A stretch of DNA of 64,000 nucleotides from Argyresthia goedartella (taxonomy: Eukaryota; Arthropoda; Insecta; Lepidoptera; Argyresthiidae): the NCBI GenBank assembly GCA_949825045.1, contig OX463810.1, positions 33,986,201 through 34,050,200 of the forward strand. The letters run 5' to 3'. The notes under the pieces were generated by a model that was not told the origin of the DNA, searched no databases, and saw nothing but the letters and a program-made list of their open reading frames with translations. Of the stretch, positions 1 to 9,792 are shown one piece after another. Numbering within the stretch: the first letter of the stretch is position 1; each line of letters starts with the position of its first letter. The position numbers and the translations under genes are program-made.

Positions 1-1965
1 GTCGGTACAAAATTTTGTAAATATTTTTGGGAATTTTTGAGTGAGAGGTACATTAGTAGTCAAGAAACAGGTTGTTCAGGAAAAGCTTTATGCAGAAAGT
101 CATGTATCGGCCTAGCTCAAGGTGACCCAATATCTCCATTATTATTTAACATTATGACCTCCAAAATTGCTACACTTGTCCAAAATTTATTTGTTGCTCA
201 ATATGCAGACGATTTTGTATTTTACCAAAGTTATTACAAGCGCAACCTTCAAAGTTGTGTTGTTGACATGGAAAATGCGTTGAATATCATGCATATTTTT
301 TTGCGACAAATTGGTCTGGATATATCAACAAGCAAATCTAAAGTTTGTAATTTTAGTAGGGGTCATAAAAAAGTGGTTGTTAACATCAACTTTAACTCCA
401 CTGTGTTGCCTTGTGTTGACTGTTATAAATATTTGGGGATATGGCTGGATAGTTCGTTGCGATGGAGCAAACATATTAACGAAATCGGGGAAAAATGCGG
501 TAAAATGCTTAACATTCTAAAAGTTTTGGCTGGATCAGGATGGGGTGTACATCCCAAGCATCTACGTAGGCTGTACATTTCTTTAATCAGAAGTAGATTG
601 GATTATGGTAGTTTTTTGTTTCATAATAGTGCTAAATGCCACTTGCAAAAGTTAGATAAAATTCAGAACCAGGCGCTTAGAGTAGTAGGTGGTTTCATCC
701 GTAGTACCCCAATCCACGTAATGGAGTCAGAATGTGGTATTCCACCACTTTCTATAAGGAGGCAGTTTTTGGCACACAAATATGTTTTGAAAAGTCTGTC
801 GTGGAGAAACAATGACGTAACTAACCTTTTAAGATATTTTTGTAACCCTCCTCATAATGAGTTTTGGGAAAATAAAGTTAGACCACTTCTACCTGTAATT
901 CAGAATGAGCTGCGATACATACATGTTTCATCATCTGACCCTCTCCCCATGTTCAATTTGAATACCTGGGTGACTAATATAGATTTGAGGAATGTAATAT
1001 GTGCTGACCTGAATTGTATTCATAAAGCCAAAAGATACTTTCTGCCGACATCATTAAAATTTGATGTTTTAGAAGAGATTCGTAATAAATATGATGGCTC
1101 GTACAAATTATTTACAGATGGTTCAAAGAGCATAAATGGGTCAGGTGCTGCATATTATGATCCTCAGGTTAAAACTGTGGGTACTTATAAAATTGTATCA
1201 GGTGTCTCCATTATGACACTAGAGTTATTTGCAATTTTGGAGGCTATGTCATGGGTTGAGACAAATGTTAGTCTCTGTCATAGGAATGTTGTCATTTTCA
1301 CGGATAGCAAAAGTGCCCTACAGCATTTAACCCGTTGCTGTACTGGAAATAGTGGGAGTGGGACATCTTTAGCTTACAGTATCCTTAACAAAATTCTTAA
1401 ATTTGTTAAACAGGGTAGACTGTTGAAGATACAGTGGATACCATCACACATTGGTCTCGCGGGAAATGAGGAGGCCGACAAGTTTGCTAAAGAAGCTATT
1501 AATCAAGGTGTTGAAATATTTATAAAACCTCACTATACAGAAATGCTGTATATAATTAGAAGAAAATTGTTTGATATTTGGAAAGAATATTATGATGTTT
1601 TGTCTCGTGAAAAAGGAATATGGTACAAAACCTTCCAATGTGAACCTCCTCATGTTCCGTGGTTTAATAATGTAGATTTGTCCCGCAAAGATATTGTGAC
1701 TAGTAATAGAGTTCGATCTGGCCACATTCCATTAAATAAATTTAAGTATTTAATGAAATTAGTTTCTTCCCCAAAATGCGACGCATGTGGTGTGGTCGAA
1801 GATGTTTTTCACATTTTGATGGAGTGTGTACGGATGAAACCTAAAAGATTAAATGTTTTTAATTATTTAAATATAGAAGTTAATAATGTAGGTATTGTAA
1901 ATAGTTATTTATCAGAGCCGAGTAGTGAGGGCGCTCAAATGCTTTTTAGTTTATTTATAGAATAA
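1..1965 (+). CDS. LINE ORF2, partial: reverse transcriptase C-terminal part, RNase H, CCHC tail
   Basis: The frame is open from the window edge to a stop at 1963-1965, so the true start lies upstream. Visible in order: RT palm motifs GLAQGDPISPLLFN and the catalytic box YADD, the thumb region, then an RNase H domain with its three acidic motifs (FTDGSK, ELFAILEAM, FTDSKSAL) and the late motif PSHIGLAGNEEADKFAKEA. A cysteine/histidine motif CDACG...HILMEC follows near the C terminus. The product would copy element RNA into DNA at a nicked target and degrade the RNA strand. No stop or frameshift is visible in the part present, so this copy may be relatively young. The endonuclease and ORF1 would lie outside the window. 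Confidence 0.88.
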   Translation, partial: VGTKFCKYFWEFLSERYISSQETGCSGKALCRKSCIGLAQGDPISPLLFNIMTSKIATLVQNLFVAQYADDFVFYQSYYKRNLQSCVVDMENALNIMHIFLRQIGLDISTSKSKVCNFSRGHKKVVVNINFNSTVLPCVDCYKYLGIWLDSSLRWSKHINEIGEKCGKMLNILKVLAGSGWGVHPKHLRRLYISLIRSRLDYGSFLFHNSAKCHLQKLDKIQNQALRVVGGFIRSTPIHVMESECGIPPLSIRRQFLAHKYVLKSLSWRNNDVTNLLRYFCNPPHNEFWENKVRPLLPVIQNELRYIHVSSSDPLPMFNLNTWVTNIDLRNVICADLNCIHKAKRYFLPTSLKFDVLEEIRNKYDGSYKLFTDGSKSINGSGAAYYDPQVKTVGTYKIVSGVSIMTLELFAILEAMSWVETNVSLCHRNVVIFTDSKSALQHLTRCCTGNSGSGTSLAYSILNKILKFVKQGRLLKIQWIPSHIGLAGNEEADKFAKEAINQGVEIFIKPHYTEMLYIIRRKLFDIWKEYYDVLSREKGIWYKTFQCEPPHVPWFNNVDLSRKDIVTSNRVRSGHIPLNKFKYLMKLVSSPKCDACGVVEDVFHILMECVRMKPKRLNVFNYLNIEVNNVGIVNSYLSEPSSEGAQMLFSLFIE

Positions 1966-2059
1966 TTAAGAAGAATTTTTGTTTTGCTACTATAGAACTG
2001 GCATGTACTTTGTATAAAAAGTTCTTAAATAAAGTGTGATTAAAAAAAAAAAAAAAAAA
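1..2059 (+). mobile_element. LINE, 3' portion with poly(A) tail (I-superfamily type, RNase H-bearing)
   Basis: A non-LTR retrotransposon cut by the window edge. It comprises a reverse transcriptase/RNase H reading frame, about 75 nt of 3' UTR with a polyadenylation signal AATAAA at 2028-2033, and an 18-nt A run at 2042-2059 marking the 3' end of retrotransposition. Downstream sequence switches at once to an antisense RT fragment, so the element seems to have landed inside another LINE. The presence of RNase H after RT points to the I superfamily; the exact clade cannot be set by eye. Confidence 0.88.
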
Positions 2060-2351
2060 GTACTATTTTCCAGAAATCGGGGAATCTATGTTCGGTTAAT
2101 GGTTTGTTAAAAATAATCTTTAAGGGATTGCAGAGCTGGTCGGCGCATTTGATGATAAACAGAGGGTGTATTTTATCATGTCCAGGACCTTTGTGAGGAT
2201 CTACAGATTTAAGCGCTTTGAGTACAGTATTATCATCGATTATGACTGATGATAGGTCAACGACACTATTTGTATGGGCCACAATGAGGATAGTTGGCTC
2301 GTACACCCGAAGTAGTTGAGGATTATTTTGGTAGTTAAAGATGAGCACCAA
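2060..2351 (-). pseudogene. LINE reverse transcriptase fragment (N-terminal fingers)
   Basis: A short antisense frame with the RT entry motif LKSVDPHKGPGHDKI, typical of the stretch before RT motif A in CR1/Jockey-type LINEs (K..GPDG/D..). It is cut at 2060 by the poly(A) end of the + strand LINE just after FPDFWKIV, where an intact RT would continue to its next motif. It could be the same element as the antisense LINE at 6240-8160, separated from it by the BEL/Pao insertion and other repeats, but this is inference only. Confidence 0.65.
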
Positions 2352-2450
2352 GTAGACACGAGTAGTTTATTTTGTTGTTAATTGGTAACTAAATAATACT
2401 ATTTACAATAAGGTATAACATAAACTATGAAATGCAACCTAAGATATAAA

Positions 2451-2913
2451 ACCGGTCAAGTGCGAGTCTAAATCGCGCAAGAAGGGTTCCGTACCACCGT
2501 TCAATGGAAGCGATGGTGTGGAGTGAATAGTTTGGATTTTACACAGCAAAATATTGTTTACAAAGTTATTGGTGCGGTTACTTTCACACTCCATGTACGA
2601 ACGAAAGGATAAATTCGAAGGTTTGCTTACTTACTTCATCCGTATGGATTTCGGATGGATTCCGTGCCATTATCTATGATAACGGCAAATATCATGTTTG
2701 TTGTATGGGAGCCCCGTTAAATATTTCGTTTATCCTGTTTTTTAGTATTTGTTGTTATAGCGGCAACATAAATACATCATCTGTGAAAATTTCAACTGTC
2801 TAACTATCACGGTTCGTGAGATACAGCCTGGTGACAGACGGACGGACGGACGGACAGCGGAGTCTTAGTAATAGGGTCCCGTTTGGAACCCTTCGGGTAC
2901 GGAACCCTAAAAA
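2451..2913. repeat. Dispersed insect repeat (SINE/MITE-like), ends ACCGGTCAAGTGCG ... GGTACGGAACCCTAAAAA
   Basis: Non-coding. The start (ACCGGTCAAGTGCGAGTC), an internal GGGTTCCGTACC, a GGAC microsatellite at about 2835-2853 and the end GGGTACGGAACCCTAAAAA are the hallmarks of a very common dispersed repeat of lepidopteran genomes. The end contains the reverse complement of the internal GGTTCCGTACC. From memory of repeat spectra I regard this as lineage-typical; I cannot name the family. Confidence 0.6.
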
Positions 2914-3242
2914 GCAGGTGAATGACGCGCACGGAATATGTACGCGTTGCTAGACCGTACATGCTGCCAAGGACAAGAAAAGCTAACAATTGTTACGAGC
3001 GTGGGGTTCGTATTTGATAGAAAAGCACGAAATAATCCACTAAATAAAACACTCACTTTATTACCCAAATTACGCACTTACAATTCACACGAACTGTACT
3101 TAAAATCCACTAATTAAAACACACACACTATTTCACTAATTATGCACTCACTATTCACACGAAGAGTCTTTCTCTCCGATTATCCTTGGACTAGCACTCG
3201 ATCGCAGTTAAAATGTAACTAACTCGCGCCGGCCGTCGGCGC

Positions 3243-3455
3243 CTTTTATAACTCGAGGAGCCGCTCTGGACAAATTGTCCACACATATCGCGAATATTCT
3301 AGTAAGGACCAGCGTGGGGGCCGAGAACATTCGATACCATATACATATGTCTCTCTCTAATGGTGCACTCTCTCTGTCACTCCCTTCTCGAATGTTCCGA
3401 GTATAGCTATCTCTTTCTAGTAGTGCTATCTCTGTCACACACTTCTCGAATGTTC
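3243..3455 (-). promoter_or_regulatory. LTR promoter: TATA box with a heat-shock-element cluster upstream
   Basis: A TATA box (TATAAAAG on the minus strand, 3243-3250) is preceded upstream (higher coordinates) by four sites matching the HSF consensus of alternating nGAAn units. Two perfect three-unit sites TTCnnGAAnnTTC lie at 3385-3397 and 3443-3455, and two two-unit sites GAAnnTTC lie at 3292-3299 and 3325-3332. A palindrome GGACAA-A-TTGTCC (3268-3280) lies between TATA and the sites. Heat-inducible transcription is inferred from motif spacing and is not shown. Confidence 0.55.
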
Positions 3456-3500
3456 CGAGTATAGCTATCTCTTTCTAGTAGTGCTATCTCTGTCACTCCT
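3385..3500. repeat. Tandem repeat, 58-bp unit x2, inside the LTR
   Basis: Two adjacent copies (3385-3442 and 3443-3500) that are nearly identical over at least 54 bp. Each begins with the three-unit heat-shock motif TTCTCGAATGTTC, so the duplication doubled the regulatory site. Such U3 enhancer duplications are known in LTR elements. Confidence 0.85.
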
Positions 3501-3901
3501 ACCGGATATTTCGCCATATAATGATTTGTGCTTCAGAGGCCCATAAGGGGTCCTGAAAACGCCTGAAAACGGATTTTCAGGTTATGGCGTCATCTGATAG
3601 AGGGTGCCCTGAAACGGACTGAAAACATGTTTCAGGCGCCTGAAAACGACGGCAACTTGGGTGAAATTTTGATCTTTACATATGTGATAGAGCAACTTCT
3701 GAAATGGCCTGAAATGACTTTTCAGCCTGCTGAAAACGCCTCTAAAGCACTGAAATTGACGTTCAAAGTTTTTGACCTAACCTACCGGCGTAACACAATT
3801 ATACAAGTTAAAAGTTAAGTTAAATAACAAAATATAAAGTAAAAGTAAAACTTAAATATTTCATCTTAAATATTTGACACTGTCACTATCACTATCTTCG
3901 T

Positions 3902-5780
3902 TCAGAGCAGACCGTTCAAGTTGAATCCTTTTCTCTCCGTCCGGTGTGGCTGGGCTGACTCCGAATTTTGTGTGGTGATCTCCTGAAGTTCCATTCCCAG
4001 ATTTTCAGGACTTGGCTGCTGCGTAGCGTTGACGTCCCTTGGTCTTTTGCAGTACCTTTTTATTAGTAGGTACAGTGCAGTGATCGATGCAATTACAGTC
4101 AATAATGACGTTATTGAATAGTGATAAACGTCATGAACCGAAAGATGTGCCGGAAGTTGTTCCTGTTTCTTCTGAATAATGAGTTTTCGATCTATTCTGG
4201 CAATTTCTTCAGAAGTATTTGTCTGTACGTTCAAGTTGATGTTTTTAATGCTGACATTCACCATTTCGTTGATAGGTGAGTTCATCATGGGAACTGAAAT
4301 GTCACTTTCCATCTGTATGTTATTCCCGAACACATTGAAGGAATAAATAGTTGCTTCTTTCTTCTGCAGTATGCATCCTTGACTGAGGACAAGCTGCCCG
4401 ATGCCTGTTACCGCTGTGCTAGACATTTTGTCGTCGCAAATGGTATGTAGTAGGCACGAACTGCAACAGACGTAAAGCCATACGTTCGGCTTATGTAACT
4501 TAATCCAGTTGTCTTTGCATCGCGCTTTCTGAGTGTCGCACGGCAAGGTCGTTTGTTGACTGAAGATTTTTGCTTCGCAAGGCGCATTTCCGTCGTGTAA
4601 GTTGTAAACAGTGTGATACGCGTTGCTTAGGTAAACATCGCCATTTGATACGATATATCGCCGTATATCTTCTTCTCGTGTTTTTTCTAAAGTTGATGGC
4701 GAGGTATCCTGATAATATTTCTACCATTCTGGTCTCCGATTCTCGTTTGATTGGCAGTGGTAACACTCAATATATCATGTAGTTATCTTCACTCGTAAGC
4801 GGAATGTGTAGCTCGAAAAGCAAGAAGTTTTTCGTAATACGAGCCTTTACGTAAAGTAATTTGTATAGTTCTGGGATATCTTCCTGAATATTCTTGACCG
4901 GTAGTGATAGTCGACTGGGCATTCCTCCAGATATCACATAGAGTTGCTCGATAAATTGTTTCGGAGTGAACAGACGCATGTCGAGGTGCCCCTTGTGAAT
5001 GTCAGCCAGCGAGTTTACTAGCATATCTTGAGTTCTTCTTAAAATCGATCTAATCAAGCTTGCGGTGATCGAGGCTGCGTTGAGATTGTTCAACGTATAC
5101 ATCTCTGCGACCCTGGACCCAATCTTCGATAATGTTGAGTTAGTCTCGTGGACAAACGTGTTGAGCATATGAAACTGATTATTCATAAACTTATCATTCT
5201 TCTTTATAATACTGTTGTCCGCTTCAATTATCGTAGTTTGGTTTTTCATTAAGTCCAGGATGTATTTTTCGTTACTTTGAATTATCTCTATATCTTTCTG
5301 GTACTTCGTAGCAAATTCTTCGTCTAGTGTCCCAAATAGAGATCGGGCAATGTTCCCGATTCCGTTAAAATAACCACGTTTTTTCCTTGACAAATGCTGA
5401 TGAAGTAGAAGTGCATTGTACTCGTTCAGTTGATGAACTTCGTGTTGTAGTTGATTTATCGTCGGCTCGCACAGAGTTGTGTCAAGCCTACTGCAATCCT
5501 CCTCCATGATCCTCAAGAAGTTGCATAAGTTTTCCGTTCCTTTCCAATACGACGTTAAGTTGTAGTAGACCAGTAGTGTCCACTCATCGTATAAGATGTA
5601 GTTGTCCAATTTCATCGTAGTAAATCGGATGTTGGTTGGTTATCGGCGTCACGTTGAAACGTGGTACTTGTGCGGCTTGTATTCCCGTTAGGAGGCTCAT
5701 AAATATGGTCAGCGCTAGGGTGACCAAATAGCAGGTTGGTTTTCTTCTTTCTCGTTTTAGTTTTGGTTGGTTCTGGATAT
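3902..5780 (-). pseudogene. env-like gene (insect-retrovirus / baculovirus F-type fusion protein), broken
   Basis: Encodes a decayed class I-like membrane fusion glycoprotein. A hydrophobic signal-like segment lies near 5690-5760, fused to the end of the integrase frame. Then come a surface-subunit part, a furin-type site RKKR (5376-5387) immediately followed by a Gly/Phe-rich putative fusion peptide, a heptad-like region, a Cys-rich segment, and a C-terminal transmembrane anchor (about residues 143-162 of the last open segment, which ends at 3902) with a basic cytoplasmic tail. The arrangement matches the F-like Env family used by errantiviruses and some BEL/Pao elements. It is interrupted by frame changes near 5600, at the stop at 4767-4769 and near 4650, so no full-length protein can be made from this copy. 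A role in cell-to-cell transfer for the ancestral element is inferred. Confidence 0.8.
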
Positions 5781-6237
5781 TAGTTTTGACAGCTTCAATA
5801 TTCTCGTTTGCAGGGAGTGGAGCCAGTTTCGATATAGGACGTTTGAGTGTCCCTCCCTTCGTTTTTATCGTTGCTACCCGTACGTAGCCGTCGTCTCCAG
5901 GGTGTAGTTGAAGCACTTTGCCTAGTGCCCATTTTCCCGGAGGCAAGTTAATCTCCTTGACCAGGACGAGTTCTCCTTCTTCTAAGTTTTTTCTCGATCG
6001 CTGCCATTTGCTGCGCACTTGAAGTTGATGTAAATATTCACTGGACCATCGTTTCCAGAAGTGTTGTTGCATGAGTTCAGTTTGTTTCCATTTGTTCCTG
6101 AAGTCCTGTGCTCGATTTTCGTTAATTTCTGCTTGTGGCAACAGCATCGTTGGGCCTCCAGTTATGAAGTGGCTTGGCGTTAAGTACTCCAAGTCGTCTA
6201 TGCTTTCCGTGAGGGGGCACAGTGGTCTGGAATTCAT
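5690..6237 (-). pseudogene. BEL/Pao integrase C-terminal part (DUF5641), 5'-truncated
   Basis: The frame starts at NSRPLCPLTESIDDLEYLTP, a hallmark of the BEL/Pao integrase C-terminal region, followed by SHFITGGPT, QHFWKRWSSEYLHQLQ and GELVLVKEINLPPGKW. These are the same landmarks seen in the other BEL elements here. The catalytic core is missing: homology stops abruptly at about 6240, where LINE endonuclease sequence takes over. The end of the frame runs into the hydrophobic leader of the env remnant. Pol-env linkage of this kind suggests env was expressed from a spliced RNA. Confidence 0.85.
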
Positions 6238-6239
6238 TC

Positions 6240-6789
6240 ACGCTTCTAAGTCCGCGAATGTGCTCTTAGTCCATACGACATCAGTAGTATTGAAGTCACC
6301 TAACAATAAAAACTCATCATCAGAGTGGTCAGAGATAAGTTTGCTCACTTTATTGAAAAAATATTCTAATATATCATGGTGGTTTTGAAGGTGAGGATAA
6401 TATACTCAGCATATATGTAGGTATCTAGTACGAGTTGATGAGCGTCGTGCTGCCGGGCCCAGTGATATGCTAACCCATAGCTCTGAGTTACTGGTATCAT
6501 CGACGAGTAGAGAGCTCCAGTTGCGTCGCTGCTCAGAGGCTAGCGCACGGCTCACAGCCACCAACACTCCGCCGCCCGGCTCCACTGGCTGCGGTCCTCG
6601 GTCGCCTCTAAACACACAATACCTGTCATCAAAATATTCAGAGTCTGAGAAGTTGGCATTGAGCCAGGTTTCAGCTATACAAATTATATCGAAGTTATTA
6701 GCTAAAACGTTAGAAAAGAAAATACCCGACTTTGTCCTGAGCCCCCTAGTATTTTGATAGTAAATGTCTAAGTTAGTTAGAGGATGCAT
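6240..6789 (-). pseudogene. LINE ORF2 N-terminal: AP endonuclease fragment
   Basis: Begins near 6789 with LDIYYQNTRGLRTK, then DIICIAETWLNANF and GGGVLVAV, the early motifs of the apurinic-type endonuclease of CR1/Jockey LINEs (N, E and catalytic-loop positions recognisable). After a frame break near 6405 a further part carries LLLGDFNTTDVVW, the GDFN motif. The sequence ends where the BEL/Pao element starts (about 6240). The domain would nick target DNA to prime reverse transcription. It is non-functional here because RT is absent and frames are broken. Confidence 0.8.
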
Positions 6790-7025
6790 TCTTTATTGCG
6801 ATTACGGGCAGTAAAGTAATGAGGCGAACCACGAAAGCTAACGGGAAAGGGAGCGACAAAAAAATAAAAAGCGTTCATTGTACGAGTGTATATATGTGTA
6901 TACGGCACCGTAGGTCATTGACAATAAGGCACGTAAACAAACTTCTGGCAGATAAAACAATACACAAAGGATAATCTGATGTTTAAGCAAAAAAAGGCCC
7001 AAAAATAGTTGAAACAAAGTATACA

Positions 7026-8044
7026 TTACAGTGAGTCTGACCTTTGCCTTTTTGGAAATAATAGAAGTAAGTAGGCGGCAAATAATATTATTTGTATGTG
7101 GTACAATATGGTTCTGTATAAAAATAAAATCTTTGGCGAATGTTCATTTCTACGAAGCATGATTTTACAATCTCTAACCCAGACAAAAGCATAGTTGTGT
7201 TCGTCTTCGAAGGCACGGGTACGGTTTAACAGCATTTTGTTTCTTGGGGTGAGGTGTTCATGCACGAAAATATGATGTGAGGGTCCGTCAAATCCGAGGT
7301 CAGTAGTAGTGAGTCCACGGCGGGAACGTACAGCGGCAATCAATTGATCCTTCTTATTTCTTTGCGTGAGACGAACAATAATCGCTGGCTCTCGGGGCTT
7401 AGACTTCCCGTCACGTAATGTCTCTGGATACCTTCTTACTCGGGTGACGTAGTCAACATCAGTGATTATTTGCAAATCGAACCCTACTTTAGTGGAAATG
7501 TCACGCAGAATAGCTTGTAGATTTTCACCTTTCTTGAGAGGAATGCCCAAAATTTCCACATTGTTCATTCGTGATTGCTGGTCACGTGATCGATGACCTC
7601 CTGGAGCTCCACAAGTTTGCCCTTGGTGACCTCCAGCTCTGCTTGAGTTTTTAATGGTGAGTCTACCTTCAACTCGACGTCGAAAATACGGCCTTCTATG
7701 TTATCAAAGCGATCATTGATTTTGGACCAGTTTGCTTGGAATTCCCTAAGGGACTTCTTGGTGTCTTCTACGTCGCTCTTCATTGAGTTAAACTCGGCTC
7801 TAAACGACTTTATCTCATTCATGACCTGAGCGAGGGTAGGTTCCACCGGCGGCGCCGCCGATTTGATGGCGGTCGCGGGACCTGCAGCGGCGGCGGAGCG
7901 GCAAGAAGCGCAGCGCCAGGCACCTTTTTTCTCCACGTTCGTCCTACGGTAGCTCGATTCCGTAGATCCGGCACAATTATAATGAAATAATCACACCGTC
8001 CACGACATCGTCAGCACACTTGGAGCATATTTTGTTATTCATTT
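7026..8044 (-). pseudogene. LINE ORF1: PHD-type zinc finger, coiled coil and FP25K-like domain
   Basis: Reading from 8044: the start of a PHD-like finger (CSKCADDVV), a frame break near 7975, the rest of the finger (NCAG...WRCASC), an Ala/Pro linker, a coiled coil (about 7845-7580: EIKSFRAEFNSMKSDVEDTK and following), a frame break near 7568, then a globular domain with VEILGIPLKKGENL, DYVTRVRRY and HLTPRNKMLL...YAFVWVRD. That last domain resembles the Baculo_FP/FP25K-like region known from lepidopteran LINE ORF1 proteins. ORF1 proteins bind element RNA and chaperone nucleic acids. Two single-base shifts break the frame, so it is a pseudogene. Confidence 0.72.
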
Positions 8045-8239
8045 TAATTACGCAAACACACCTCACACGCTAGAGCGACACAACTAATCCACACGGGCTC
8101 GCGCGCGTAACTGAACGCGCGCGCGAACTTTGGCAGATAGTACTGATAAATAATTCTCCTCTTCAGTCGATCTCTGAATGTTCACGAACTTGACTTCTTC
8201 CGCGGAGCTTTTCGGCAGTTTTCCATGTTCCTGTCTTCA

Positions 8240-8475
8240 TCACAATCAAAGGCATCTCAGCATCATCATCATCATCGCTCATAGCCCATATCAGCCCACT
8301 GCTTGGTGAACATAGGTAGGCTTCTTCTCTATAGCGCTAATCTTCATTGTCCTATGGTAACCGCATCCAGTGAGATCCCGTCGACTTGACATCGTCGGAC
8401 CACCAGGCTGGTGGTCTGCCCACAGACCAGTGCCCACTTCCCTGTAAATGCTGTTGCCCACCGTTTTTCATCCCA
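8240..8475. repeat. Dispersed repeat with (ATC)n and GCCCATATCAGCCCACTGCT core
   Basis: An (ATC)n microsatellite followed by a core CAGCCCACTGCT and GTCGGACCACC-type sequence. In my experience of insect sequence this is the 3' end of a dispersed SINE/LINE family. It lies in the intron just before the S28 exon. There is no coding potential. Confidence 0.5.
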
Positions 8476-8546
8476 TATAAGTGTTATCTAGGCATTCAAA
8501 TAACTGATCTATTATTGCTATAATAACATTGCTCTATTATTTCCAG

Positions 8547-8748
8547 GGTCGTACGGCGGTATGCTAGCAGCGTACTTTCGGATCAAGTACCCTCACATAG
8601 TGGGCGGATCAATTGCTGCATCAGCTCCGATACACATGTACCCTGGCATGGTACCTTGTGGTGCCTTCAATAGGATAGTGACTTCTAGCTTCAAGATCGC
8701 CAATAGAAACTGTTCTGACAATATAAAGAACAGTTGGAAAGAAATCAG
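8547..8748 (+). CDS. S28 serine carboxypeptidase (Pro-X carboxypeptidase-like), exon with nucleophile serine
   Basis: An internal exon bounded by a good acceptor (ttatttccag/GG) and donor (ATCAG/gtgagg). It completes a split Gly codon and encodes GSYGGMLAAYFRIKYPHIVG, the S28 nucleophile elbow (G-x-S-Y-G-G), then GSIAASAPIHMYPG and NCSDNIKNSW. S28 enzymes (prolylcarboxypeptidase, dipeptidyl-peptidase II) are lysosomal or secreted alpha/beta hydrolases that cut after proline. The exon ends with two bases of a codon (AG) that exon 30495 completes with A (Arg), which supports the join across the long intron. Upstream exons (signal peptide and N-terminal core) are outside the window or not visible. 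Confidence 0.88.
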
Positions 8749-9792
8749 GTGAGGCACCTCCCGACAAAGACTCTGATTTCTTATATCGATTCGATTAGAG
8801 TATTACAAAGCGGTTTTGTGTTGTCACAATCACGACCGGGCCAAGTTGCCACAAAGTTGTATGATCATGTACATTATGGGCTTAATAATTACGGTAAGTA
8901 CTGTAATAATCATACATGTACCCCTGTCGCCTGAGTATAACTCTCGCGCTCAATAATAAATCTACGTCAGTGCATAAAACTCAAAAGGAACTACACAGTA
9001 CTTAAAGAATTGAAACATCAAGGACCAAAGTAAATAACTATAACTAGTTACTAAGCTTTGGTCTGAATATAGAAACTGAAACCAAGATCCTCAAGATGCA
9101 CTTCCCTGCGTAAGAGAGAGAGTGTCGGCTCACGTGCAGGCCAAACACAGCACACGGAACACTATGTAGTTGTTTAGCACAACACACATTGCGAGTAACG
9201 ATAATCCCAATTTAATTTCTACAACACAATCATTACAATTAGTACAATATAAAACATTTCTCATGAGAACATCAAACTGATAAATCAATATTTTTCATTT
9301 ATAATAATATGTCAGTAAGTTTTTTAAGTATTGACCCGGACTCTCCGAGAGAGGAGAGATATAAAAAGGAGTAATTGATTGAATTGCCGTATATTAAAAT
9401 CCTGCACTTCTGGTCAACTTTCTAAACTTTGAACCGACGATAGTATTCGCGCCTCGAACGTTGGCGTTCCTCTCCTAGATCCCCAAAACTCTCCCGAATT
9501 CACAAACTCTCCTCACTTTTCAATTCCCACGAACGACATTTGTTTCCTTTTCCTTCAACCAACCACGTTGCCAGGATTTGGCATAGTTCGTTAATTATAT
9601 GTGTTAACTAGTCCGTTGGTGGTTGTTTTTTGCCTAACGACACACATGTTGTATTTCCAGAAAAAGTAAAATCTTAAAACCGCAGCCACTTATCTCCCGG
9701 TTAGCCAGGGTCTTGAAGAATATTTGTGACTTGGTCTGTGCTACAGCTCTTCCCGCGCCCGTAGGAATTTCTCCACTTAAGATTATGATGAA

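Larger units (their letters stand above)
2991..3795 (-). repeat. 3' LTR of the env-bearing BEL/Pao element
   Basis: Read on the minus strand this stretch starts TGTTACGCC and ends CTCGTAACA, so it has TG...CA ends with a 6-bp inverted terminal match (TGTTAC/GTAACA). It follows the env remnant directly. On the minus strand it contains a TATA box (TATAAAAG, 3243-3250) and, downstream of that, an AATAAA signal (3057-3062), the order expected of U3-R-U5. The purine tract before the LTR is weak, and no 5' LTR is present to confirm the edges. The boundary on the 3795 side is the less certain one. Confidence 0.62.
6240..8160 (-). mobile_element. LINE 5' half (5' UTR, ORF1, ORF2 start)
   Basis: Contains a GC-rich leader (about 8045-8160, with CGCGCG runs), broken ORF1, a spacer at 6790-7025 without a clear gene, and the start of ORF2. 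The 3' half is missing at the BEL/Pao junction. The 5' limit is estimated from the end of the CG-rich leader. Confidence 0.68.

Noticed and set aside
8764..8934. Possible extra S28 exon downstream of the nucleophile exon
   Set aside because: The open stretch has no S28 similarity, and the donor at 8749 matches in phase with the exon at 30495.
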